Shown piece after piece: positions 11,567-20,127 of a stretch of DNA of 64,000 bases. The notes under the pieces were generated by a model. It saw only the letters and a list, made by a program, of their open reading frames with translations. It ran no database searches and was not told the origin of the DNA. This stretch comes from Sarocladium kiliense (taxonomy: Eukaryota > Ascomycota > Sordariomycetes > Hypocreales > Sarocladiaceae). The DNA lies in NCBI GenBank assembly GCA_030734395.1, contig JAUZTG010000042.1, positions 1,178,001-1,242,000 on the forward strand, given 5' to 3'. Position numbers and translations under genes: made by a program. How positions within the stretch are numbered: position 1 is the stretch's first letter; the number at the start of each line of letters is the position of its first letter.

Positions 11567-12147
11567 TCATGACACGGACTCGTCCTCCTCCTCAGCTGCC
11601 TCTGAAGGCAGCATCTCCGGAAACCACCCATACTCATCAAAATCCACCATCAGTTCCCCCATCGCCGATCTCGTCACCTCAACGCCTTCCGCCCGAAGCG
11701 CCTCTGCCTGGTTTTGAGTGCCCTCAGGCTGTGATCTGTTTCCCATGTGAGCTCGAGTGCAGAGATATGACAAGTGCAGCGAAGAGGTTGCGAACCTGGG
11801 CGAGATGATGCCTTTGGAATTGATAACTCTCTGCCAGGGGACGTTATCGTGATTGAATCTGGAGGATGGATCTGATGGGAGGTGTTTGAGACAGACTCCA
11901 ACTTGACGGGGGCGTTGCGCTGTAGTATGGGTTTGGGTTAGCAGACCGTACAGTTCATAACGGACATTTCCCGATGCTCTTCTGCTGATCAAACATGAAG
12001 CCAAAAGTTGATCAACGGGTGAAGACACATACGTGTACCGACAAGGGCGGCGATGTGCCCATACGTCGTGACCTTCCCGAATGGCACCTCGCAGACTGCC
12101 GAGTAGACTGCGTGGAAGAACGCAGCTGCCTCATCTGAGCGGGGCAT
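11567..12147 (-). CDS. Alkyltransferase-like protein (ATL/Atl1), non-enzymatic alkyl-guanine sensor
   Basis: Minus-strand exons 12147-12033 and 11919-11567 join across a 113-nt intron (donor GTATGT, branch GCTAAC, acceptor CAG) to give a 155-residue protein. The start reads MPRSDEAAAFFHAVY, then PFGKVTTYGHIA, GTPQRPRQVG and VPWQRVIN, the DNA-binding domain of the O6-methylguanine methyltransferase (MGMT) family. In true methyltransferases the active site is PCHRV; here Cys is replaced by Trp (PWQRV), the mark of ATL proteins such as fission yeast Atl1. These bind O6-alkylguanine, bend the DNA and pass the lesion to nucleotide excision repair without repairing it themselves. A stretch at 11795-11736 (60 nt, GTTCGC...AACAG) interrupts the conserved region; removing it in frame gives IISPRSQPEG...QAEALRAEGVEV, closer to the family, so a second, 3n intron is likely and the protein would be 135 residues. 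Confidence 0.88.
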
Positions 12148-12564
12148 AACGATCTCCTAGAGCCAACAGGGCGATATTACAGCATGGATCTCATGAAGTC
12201 ACAGCTGTGGAGAGGGAATAGAGCTGTCGCCGGGAGGTGTGAAATGTCAGGAATAGCATAAAGTGGCTAGCGCAGGGCGTGATGATGCACCATGGTTAAG
12301 TGAAGTGTACATTCGTGGTGGGGTTAATTCGACTTTACTTCTGCACCTCCATTCACTCTGTCGTCTTCCACATCAGAGCATCCTGCAGTAGACTGCGCTC
12401 ACACGAAAGAACCAAATCCTATCATATTCGATCAAGCAATCATTTGACGTTGCAGGGACTGTCGTGTCCGGCCATACCGTTTGCCGCAATGGAAGCTCCG
12501 AACCCATCGTCAAGGCCGAGTAGCCCAACGGGCGATCCGAACGTGGCTCTACTTCGCTGTCAAT
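12148..12564. other. Intergenic between two minus-strand genes
   Basis: About 417 nt upstream of the ATL start and downstream of the glycosyltransferase stop. No conserved coding signal was seen. A CTCTAG just before the ATL start could act as a 3' splice site for a non-coding leader exon, but this is weak. Confidence 0.4.
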
Positions 12565-14232
12565 CTAGGCAGGGATCCAGACGAGCTCTAGAATGCCGTC
12601 CAGGCTACTCATTGGCGAGTCGTCAGGGTACATCCATCTCCAGTCGTCCCACCTTCGCGTATACGTCTGCAGAACCGATCCATCGTCCCTGACTTCCGAT
12701 TCTTGCAAGTCCCAGGCGACCTTCTTGCCGGTGCGACTGAGTGAAGGCCTCTGTGGGCCAAACATGAAATCGAGGTTCCAGCCCTTGTCTTTGGGCATCG
12801 CATCCATCGTTCTCTCAACCATGTCCCAGTCGAACTCGGCCCCATCTGGATAGTAAGCTACAGAGTGGCCGGAAATGACATATCCGTCTTTCATCATGAA
12901 TCTCTGCAAGCTGCAATCTTCACCACAGGTGTGGGCTATTTTTGTGAACTCGACCGGCTTCGCAGTTGTCCAGTCACCTCCGCGGTAATGATGTATGCTG
13001 AGAGGCCGCTTTCCCCATTCGTAGAAACCCGCCGCGTCGCCCATAATGTCTAGCTGCCACAGATCCCAGATGGTTTTCAGACGTACGTTGGTGTTCTCAT
13101 ATATGCACTTGCGGAGGAGGATATCACCCTGAGGGCCCCAACCGGTGTCGGATTCGTGTACTTTGTCGCGGGTGGTGCAACTGTCATACAAGTTGGTGAT
13201 CGTCCCAGCCATTGGGAGAGAGAGGAAAATACCGCCTCCTCCAAATGCTTGTGAACCATGTCTTTCCACAGAAAAGACATCCTCTGACAATGTGCCAATG
13301 TACATCGAGATACTGGCATCAAAATCCCGGAACGTTTCCACGAGGGTGTGCATATAGGGGAAGAAGGTATCATCGTCGCAAAGAACCAGCCAACTTTTGG
13401 TGCTGGCTTGGGTGTGATTGTACAGCAACGGAATGAGGCTGATGTATCGCACTGCCATTTCTACGGAAGATTGAGAGTGATAAACGTCAACATCAACACC
13501 TGCATCGGCTAGCAGATTGGCAACTTCTTGAAGTTGCGCATCGCTGGCGTCCACGAGCATCAGAAGTAGCTTGGCGCCGTTGGACCCTCTATGGCCGTCA
13601 GTCAACCAGAACTTCCACTCCTCTATAGGTGTTGTTTCCGTGTTCATTAGCCTGGAGTAAGTCGTTGAGACGCCAAACATGAAGATGGAAGCATCTACTG
13701 TCGACGGCAGGCCCGAGTCAGTCACTTCGACTTCGAGGGGGGGATCGCATGGAATCGGGGAGTGCTCCTTTCGAATATCGATGGTTCGAAACTGAGAGCG
13801 AAGGAAAATTTGAGTAGTTCGAGTCATGCTCTGGCGCTCTAGTTCTGGTCTGCGATGGAATTGGATGTAACGCTTGAGATATCGAACCTTGTCTTCAAGG
13901 CCGTAACGGCGCTGGATAGAAGCAAGATGCTCCCTATCGATGTTGCAATCCAAATGACGGATGACATTTTGCCCGTTCCAATGTCCCTCTGGTATCTGCG
14001 GGGTGAGGGGTGAGAGAAGAGCCTGTGGATGCCCATGTTGCTCTTCATTGTGTTGCCATGTATGCACAACAGAAGTCTGTCGTCCTAGAGGGATTGTCCG
14101 AAGGAGACACCCCAGGTAGATGAAGGAAACGATCAGAACCAGAACTATGACTTTGATGAAGGGGTTTCTTAGAGGCAGAGTTCTTCGCCTGCCCCAAAGG
14201 CTCGCTGCTGGACCGGATGGGTTTCGCTCCAT
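12565..14232 (-). CDS. Type II membrane glycosyltransferase, GT31/fringe-like
   Basis: A single-exon gene; the ATG at 14232 is chosen because it gives a short cytosolic basic tail (WGRRRTLPLR) before one membrane span (about residues 24-42), the topology of Golgi glycosyltransferases. The product is 555 residues. A fold of the fringe/GT31 kind is suggested by a DxD-type metal and sugar-nucleotide motif, CDDDTFF (285-291), preceded by the hydrophobic strand KSWLVL, then FGGGGIFLS and WGPQGDILLRKC, which match the acceptor-side elements GGAG and the ED-like segment of the family. The C-terminal third is rich in Trp and acidic residues. Many Pezizomycotina carry such enzymes without known sugar specificity; I infer a beta-glycosyltransferase in the Golgi lumen. 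The next gene downstream on the same strand is the ATL gene, 417 nt away, with no functional link seen. Confidence 0.72.
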   Translation of the reverse strand: MERNPSGPAASLWGRRRTLPLRNPFIKVIVLVLIVSFIYLGCLLRTIPLGRQTSVVHTWQHNEEQHGHPQALLSPLTPQIPEGHWNGQNVIRHLDCNIDREHLASIQRRYGLEDKVRYLKRYIQFHRRPELERQSMTRTTQIFLRSQFRTIDIRKEHSPIPCDPPLEVEVTDSGLPSTVDASIFMFGVSTTYSRLMNTETTPIEEWKFWLTDGHRGSNGAKLLLMLVDASDAQLQEVANLLADAGVDVDVYHSQSSVEMAVRYISLIPLLYNHTQASTKSWLVLCDDDTFFPYMHTLVETFRDFDASISMYIGTLSEDVFSVERHGSQAFGGGGIFLSLPMAGTITNLYDSCTTRDKVHESDTGWGPQGDILLRKCIYENTNVRLKTIWDLWQLDIMGDAAGFYEWGKRPLSIHHYRGGDWTTAKPVEFTKIAHTCGEDCSLQRFMMKDGYVISGHSVAYYPDGAEFDWDMVERTMDAMPKDKGWNLDFMFGPQRPSLSRTGKKVAWDLQESEVRDDGSVLQTYTRRWDDWRWMYPDDSPMSSLDGILELVWIPA

Positions 14233-15194
14233 CCGTGGCGGTCGGTGGTCAAATGTCGACGAACTTTCGAGGCTACCGGGCTGCAAGTCTTTTTGGTCAT
14301 TACGTCGGCAAAGAACAAGGAAGTGAACTCCAATGCTACGGGTAAGATATTGAATGGAGTCGAAAGCCGAAAAATGGTACAACTGCTGCTTTGGAAGGAC
14401 TGTACTGTTGACCAGATTTCAACCCTGGATTCTCGGAGGGAGAAGGCTGCAGAAGCACATGCGTAAGAATGTGTGACCAGGAACTTCCGGGGAGCCAGAT
14501 TGAAGAAAGGCGAAAAGCAAGAAGCTGTAGTCAGGTGATTTGAATTTGAATCTGTGATGGGGTGAGGAAGGAGCAATCTTCGTCACCGATTGCACCTGTC
14601 GTCTGTAACAGCTGCTCAGAAGCCTCATGCTCGGCCAAGAGTTCATTGCCTTTGACTTTGACACAAAGCAACTTCAATGTAACTATTGGAGTACGTTTGA
14701 TCTACTCTGAATAGATTGACGAATAAGTTTTCCCCTAATGGCCAAGTACTGGAAGCGAATGTCCATGCTCGTGTGCCAAGATGCCGCCGTTGGCACCGAA
14801 TACCTGCAGCAGGCTCGACAACAAATCGGTTCAACATAGGCAATTGATACATTGAACGCAATCTCCTGATTCATAGGTAATACCACACTCCATTACAGCA
14901 TGAACCCTGTTCAGACCATGGAAACCACCGGCTCTTGGCAATACACAAGAGGCCCGGGCGGTGATGATGGACATGCGGTTGGTGACCAACATGCATTACA
15001 ACCATGCCACTTTAGGACACTGTCTGTAAAGTGGACAGCAGGCATACAGAAGGCATATTTGACCTCTTTGTTGGTTGGTCGAGGCGATGGAAAAGACCGA
15101 GGAGGACAAGTCTGGTTGGTATTTAATTACACCTCCTCTTCCAGTCGTACCTTTGTGCCGTTCGCCATCAATCACCACTTCTTCCACGATCAAC
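14233..15194. other. Divergent intergenic region with a TATA-like element
   Basis: The region separates the glycosyltransferase (-) from the membrane protein gene (+). A TATTTAATTA element at about 15119-15130 lies roughly 70 nt upstream of the chosen ATG at 15195 and supports that start over an in-frame ATG at 15087. Nothing else convincing is present. Confidence 0.4.
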
Positions 15195-16027
15195 ATGAAC
15201 ATCAAAATTACATTCATCTTGTCCGCCTTCCTCGGTTCCAAATGTGGTAATGCTAAGGTTTCCGGGCAAGGGATCTGCACGGCATTGGCTGTATATCTTC
15301 TGATTCCCGGTCGCGTCACTTCGCAAATCGCCCATATCATCCTGCTCATCTATCAACTCGCCCGTAGCCCTTGGAATAATGCAGTCAGCGGGATCATGAT
15401 CGCGACTCTGTTCGCAGTAGTGGCCTGTATCATAGCACGACTTGCCGTATTCTGCATTTTCAGCGTGAGGATGGGTGGTATAGACGGAAGCCTGACTGAC
15501 CACGGCACACGTGTGATTTCAAGCCTTGTCCAGACCAGTATCCTCACAGGACTGCTTGTTGCGTATATTGACATTACTGAGCCGTGGGTCGCCTTGATCG
15601 CTGTGCATAGTATCAACCTGTGAGTGGCGACCGCAAGTTGAGGACAACGTCTGTCGAACTAACAATGCTTCACAGGAGCTTCATCGGTCTCTTTCTCGTG
15701 TGGGACATTGCATGGTGCTTCCTCGAGTACAGCGGAGAGAGAGATAGACTCAAACGTGAGCGAATCAAATCGCTGTCAGCAGGTGATACTTCCAAAGCTC
15801 CAAAGGACGGCCCGAATCGCAAGATAGAATTTCACGAAATGGCGGTGGGAGACGAGAAGAACGTGGAAACGCTGATGGAGGAGGGAAGCATTCGACGGAC
15901 TAGTACTCATGAGACGAACAGCGAGAGAGAAGAGCACTCATGCGATCAAGGAAGCCTTGTGTCTGAGAAGACTGTCGCTGTCGATAACCATGAGATGCTG
16001 GGACAGGGGCAGATGATTGAGAAATGA
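15195..16027 (+). CDS. Unrecognised multi-pass membrane protein
   Basis: Two exons, 15195-15619 and 15676-16027, are joined across a 56-nt intron (donor GTGAGT, branch AACTAAC, acceptor CACAG), giving 258 residues. I do not recognise the family. The first 160 residues contain about five hydrophobic segments: the N-terminal ITFILSAFLG, ALAVYLLI/IAHIILLIYQLA, SGIMIATLFAVVACIIARLAVFCIF, VQTSILTGLLVAYIDI and FIGLFLVWDIAWCFL. The remaining hundred residues are charged, rich in Glu, Lys and Ser, and probably cytosolic. An in-frame ATG at 15087 would add 36 residues, but a TATA-like sequence sits between the two starts. Intron-exon junctions and open frames across both exons argue for a real gene. 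A role as a small integral membrane protein of unknown function is all the sequence supports. Confidence 0.65.
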
Positions 16028-16324
16028 AGCAATGAGCTTCGGTGTAACGGGTTTTGAGAAGAGTGAACCAAACACGCGGCAACCCCTGACGCGAGGTAAG
16101 TCGTTTCGTCTTCTGTTATTTCAGAGTGTTTGAGAATGTTTAATACAATGCGTGCGCGGAGATCAGGTGCTCCGCGACGCAAAGACCTCCTGTTTACTAG
16201 GAATTCAGTTGCAATTGTAATGTTGGAATACTTGCGGATTTAATAGTACCAAAGTCAAGGCTACCTCCCATGTGCTTCATCATACGCCGCGCTAATATCG
16301 AACCAAAAGAGTGTCGCGTGAGGA

Positions 16325-18062
16325 TCAAGCGTACTTGTAATCACCATTTGCGGGCTTCGACAGCCTCTCGTCATAACCCGGCAGCTCATCGCCACCAGCG
16401 GCGGACGGACCAGGTCCGGCACCTCCAGAGACGGAGGGACCTGGAATAGGACCAACATGGGCACCTGTCGCATCCACAGGCGTAAGGCTAGGAGAACCCT
16501 CACCGCCAATGGCTCCCTTCTCTATGTTCCTCAGAGCAGCCATCAAAGCCTGAGCACCAGCAGGCCAGGTCCCAGGGCCACCGCCCTGTGCTGAAGTAGG
16601 AACCTGGCCCTTGACAATCTGTTCGACGGAGACCCGGGCGCCGTAAAAGGCTGCATTGGCCTCCTTACGCTCGACAACAACAGTTCCATCCACGCGGATT
16701 CCAGCGTAGAAGCCACGAGATTTGACATATGAGAACACAGGCTTGAAGGAGCTGGCACTTAGACTGCGACGATGGCTCTTCTTATCCTCGGGCTTCAGAG
16801 TCTGGGAGGTCTCTGCCGGTGGATGCGGTGGTGTGGCCGAGCCAGAGGGCTTGCGTTCGTGTATGCCGTGGCCAACCTCCATAGCGCCGCCAGCACCATA
16901 CGGTCCCGCTGTGACAGCCAGGTCGCTACCCAGGCTGACACGGGTGTTCGTGAAGGCATCAAGTGCCTCCTTGCTGTTGATGACGCAGACACAGTCATAA
17001 ATGTCGACACCAATGGTAAAGCCTCCGCCGACGGAGTGAACTTGAATTCCGGATGGAGGGCCCCATGATCCGTCCTCAAGGCGAGCGATGAGGATGCCAG
17101 AACCTGTCGCACCTGTGACGTTGAAGCCTGCGCGGAATGTTGTGAAGATCGCGAGACCAACAGCACGAGCGATGACCTTGGGAGGAATGGTAACGATGAC
17201 GCGCGACTTGGGCTTCTCCTTGGTCGGGTCAATGATGCCGTCGGTAGACTCTTTAGCACTGGGGTCAAGCGAGGCGGGGAGTTTGCTGTTCGCCGTTGGG
17301 TCGGCGTAGACACCAGACTCTGCAAGAACTGTTAGCGGACTTGCGCTTCTCCCGCGTGAGGTGAGGTAAATTAAACTTACTGCAGAATGACTGGAGAATG
17401 CTAGCAGCCTTGTCGCATTCCTTATTCATGGTTTCTGGAAGGAAGCTTTGGCTGCCCAGCTTGTGAGCTAGCTGATTGATGGGTGCTGCAGCCTTGATAC
17501 CGAGATTGGAGAAGCGCGCACTCCATTTTGAGCCCTTATGTTCATCATCCACTGCCGAATTCGGAGATGCAGAAGTAGGACTGCCCGTCGTTGGGTGGCC
17601 GGTTGCTGGATTGGTGGCCGTTGCAGCGGCTGTGTTGAGATGGGTATCTTGAGGAATGGCGTAGGAGGGTTTGTTGGCAAAAGCAGGATCGGCAGGGTTG
17701 TACTGAGGAATGGTGTACTGCTGCTGTGAGTCATGAGGTTGAGTCGGTCGTGGAGGTTGAGGAGGGCGGTATTCGTCTGAGACAGCTGATGGTGGCAGCT
17801 CTTGAGAACCGGGCTGTGGCTGAGGCGCGCCGCCTTGGAGATTCTGTTGATGTTGACGGTTGTAGTAGTCGAGGAGCTCCTGTTGTTGGCGCTGCTGCTC
17901 ATCCATTACGTGAGTAGGATTCGCGCTCAGGGGGTTGGGATGCGATTCGTCCTGAGCTGGTGGTTGTTGTTGCTGAGAGGGGGGGGGACCAGGAGGAGGG
18001 GGTGGGAGGTCGCCATAGGGAGCGATAGCAGGGTCTTGAGGAGGATGTTTCGAATCGGCCAT
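16325..18062 (-). CDS. SYLF (Ysc84/DUF500) domain protein with long Pro/Gln-rich N-terminus
   Basis: Minus-strand exons 18062-17381 and 17319-16325 join across a 61-nt intron (GTAAGT...TGCAG) to code for 558 residues. Residues 1-170 are low complexity, rich in Pro and Gln, with a PPPPPGPPP tract. The SYLF domain follows (about 200-400): the lead LPETMNKECDKAASILQSFC, then IPPKVIARAVGLAIFTTFRAGF, GSGILIARLEDGSWGPPS and the glycine-rich GGGFTIGVDIYDCVCVI. In yeast Ysc84/Lsb3 and human SH3YL1 this domain binds phosphoinositides and actin at endocytic sites. Those proteins end in an SH3 domain; here the C-terminus is a Gly/Pro-rich tail ending NGDYKYA with no SH3. The Pro-rich N-terminus could instead be bound by SH3 partners. 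I infer a role at cortical actin and endocytosis. Confidence 0.88.
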
Positions 18063-18238
18063 GATTGACGAAGCTGGATAATTCAGTGGTCGAGGAAGAA
18101 AGTAATTCGCTTGCTGAAGGGTATTTGTATCGAAAAGTTAAGCTGAACTTGGCTGAGCTGGTAGCTTCAAGTAAGTATGGCTGAGGTGGGGTGATTGATG
18201 GAGGTTGTCGGAGGGGCAAAGAGAAGAGCTGCGGATGG

Positions 18239-18246
18239 TTATATAT
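18239..18246 (-). promoter_or_regulatory. TATA-like element upstream of the SYLF gene
   Basis: On the minus strand this reads ATATATAA, about 177 nt upstream of the ATG at 18062. Spacing is plausible for a fungal core promoter with a leader of about 120-150 nt. Confidence 0.4.
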
Positions 18247-18480
18247 TTGTCCTTGAGCCAGGGCCAGGTAAAGGTGTTATTGCAAGTAGCCTGATAGGCG
18301 AGGCACTATCACTCAGAGATGCATCTGCAATGCGACCTGAATCCCATCACAGCTGTCTAGGCGAGGCAACGAGCAGCGGGGGTGGAGGGAGGCGTAGCTG
18401 GCCGTTGATGTCATTGGAGTCGTGGCTGGTTTCGCGTCCCCTGGGGCTGGTGGGGCAGGACCCTGATACACAGCCACACG

Positions 18481-18498
18481 CTGTTCCTGTTCCTGTTC
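18481..18498. repeat. (CTGTTC)3 hexanucleotide repeat
   Basis: Three perfect tandem copies of CTGTTC in the intergenic region upstream of the SYLF gene. It is probably a chance microsatellite. Confidence 0.6.
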
Positions 18499-19055
18499 GC
18501 TGGGTGATGCCCTGTCATGGGATTCTTGGAACGAAGGATCCGAATCTTGATGGGTTTGACGAGATCGAGGCTAGGATGGGAAACACGTGTCCGAAGCCAG
18601 CGTAAAGTTGAAGATTTCTACGCGGCTGATGCTCCGGAAACCCCTGGCAGTGAACATGTTGGGCTCTGTATTTGGTGATATTGTCCTGTCTTAGTGCAGA
18701 TGACTTAAGTGCTTATGTTCACTCTGCTCTGATAATGAGCCACTACATGAGGACGACGCGAGGCTGAGACCAAAAAATTACGTATCATGCAATATCGTCA
18801 CGCAATTCAGCCTGTGAATTGCTTTGAGCCTCGACACTTGCTGCGTCTGGAGGAACGAACATGTAGCCCTGTATGCGTCCTGCACTGTTTGGGGGTGGGC
18901 CCCGTCTGTCTGCCTCATCACCGTGATACCTTCAACCACATTTCGCGCCCATCTTGCTTACTCCCGGCCCCTTCGCCAGCCTTACGTGACGTGGCCACAC
19001 TCTTTCAAGGTTGTCGTTCTCTTCTCTGTGCCTGGATACCATTCAGACACCCGAC

Positions 19056-19874
19056 ATGTCTCCTTCAGCACCTCCCTCAGGTCCCTCCACCGCACCCCGC
19101 ATCCTCTGCCTCCACGGTGGCGGCACCAACGCCTCCATCTTCCGTTTCCAGCTCCGCTCCATCCTCTCCCGCTCATCACCCAACTTCCGCTTCGTCTTTG
19201 TCGAAGCCCCCTTCATCTCAGCCGCCCACCCAGCCGTAGCTGAGATCTTTGCAGAATTCGCTCCCTTTCGGCGTTGGCTCCGATGGTCGGCTGATCACCC
19301 GCCGATCGACGATGATGAGGCTGCTGAGCGGATAGTCGATTCGTGTAGAGAGGCAATGCGGGAGGATGATAAGCTGGCGACGGGGGAGTGGGTTGGGCTG
19401 TTGGGCTTCAGTCAAGGGGCAAAGATGGCAGCGAGTCTACTTTGGGCACAGCAAGTCATTGGGATGAAGGAGAAGCCAGGGAAGCCACTGCTGGATGCCA
19501 AGTTCAAGTTTGGAGTCCTCATGGCTGGCCGTTTTCCCACCGTTGTTCTGTCTACAGACCTCCCTCACAACCCTCACACGTCCCCCGCTGGACGACTCTC
19601 CATGGACCCCGTCCAGCTCCCAGCCTCAGATGAAGGTGAGCATGCAGTGATGATCCCGACATTGCACGTCCACGGACTTGCAGACCCGGGGTTGGAACAA
19701 CATCGCCAAATGAGAGAACTCTGGTTCGCAAAGGGCACGACGAAGCTGGTGGAGTGGGAAGGAGATCATAGGTTGCCTGTTAAACCTGCAGATGTGGACA
19801 GGGTGCTGGAGAAGATGTACGAGCTGGCCGAGGATGCTGGCGTTGAGATCATGAGCAGGGACTTGACGCTGTGA
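19056..19874 (+). CDS. FSH-family serine hydrolase (alpha/beta hydrolase)
   Basis: A single exon of 272 residues. The fold opens with ILCLHGGGTNASIFRFQL, the oxyanion-loop strand of family-of-serine-hydrolases (FSH1, related to human OVCA2). The nucleophile elbow is GFSQGAK with Ser119; the acid is Asp210 in HGLADPG and the base His238 in GDHRLP, so the Ser-Asp-His triad is complete and correctly spaced. Length matches yeast Fsh1-3 (about 240-270). These are small cytosolic esterases or thioesterases; some members, such as LovG-type enzymes, release polyketides from synthases, but no synthase gene is nearby, so a general acyl-ester hydrolase role is more likely. The start at 19056 is the first ATG in the open frame. 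It converges with the mannosidase gene 253 nt downstream. Confidence 0.9.
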   Translation: MSPSAPPSGPSTAPRILCLHGGGTNASIFRFQLRSILSRSSPNFRFVFVEAPFISAAHPAVAEIFAEFAPFRRWLRWSADHPPIDDDEAAERIVDSCREAMREDDKLATGEWVGLLGFSQGAKMAASLLWAQQVIGMKEKPGKPLLDAKFKFGVLMAGRFPTVVLSTDLPHNPHTSPAGRLSMDPVQLPASDEGEHAVMIPTLHVHGLADPGLEQHRQMRELWFAKGTTKLVEWEGDHRLPVKPADVDRVLEKMYELAEDAGVEIMSRDLTL

Positions 19875-20127
19875 GCATCCACCCCATAGGATATATGATA
19901 AATGTGCTCGTTGAAATCGGCTTAGACTACTCCATCTTCACAGCATAGATCAACGAATGAACGACTCGAGGAGCACCTAGAAAAATCGTATGCTATTATC
20001 AGGAAAGGGTTATAGTCGTATCATGAACGGTATCACCATCTGTGTAGTCCGCCGTCTTAATCATGGTCGTATCCAACCGAGTACTTTTTGCACTCCAAGC
20101 ACCTTATCGTACAATTCTGTGAGTCTT

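Larger units (their letters stand above)
18063..19055. other. Divergent promoter region between SYLF gene and FSH hydrolase
   Basis: About 1 kb shared by two divergent genes. It contains the TATA-like element and the hexanucleotide repeat listed separately. I see no coding signal. Confidence 0.5.
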
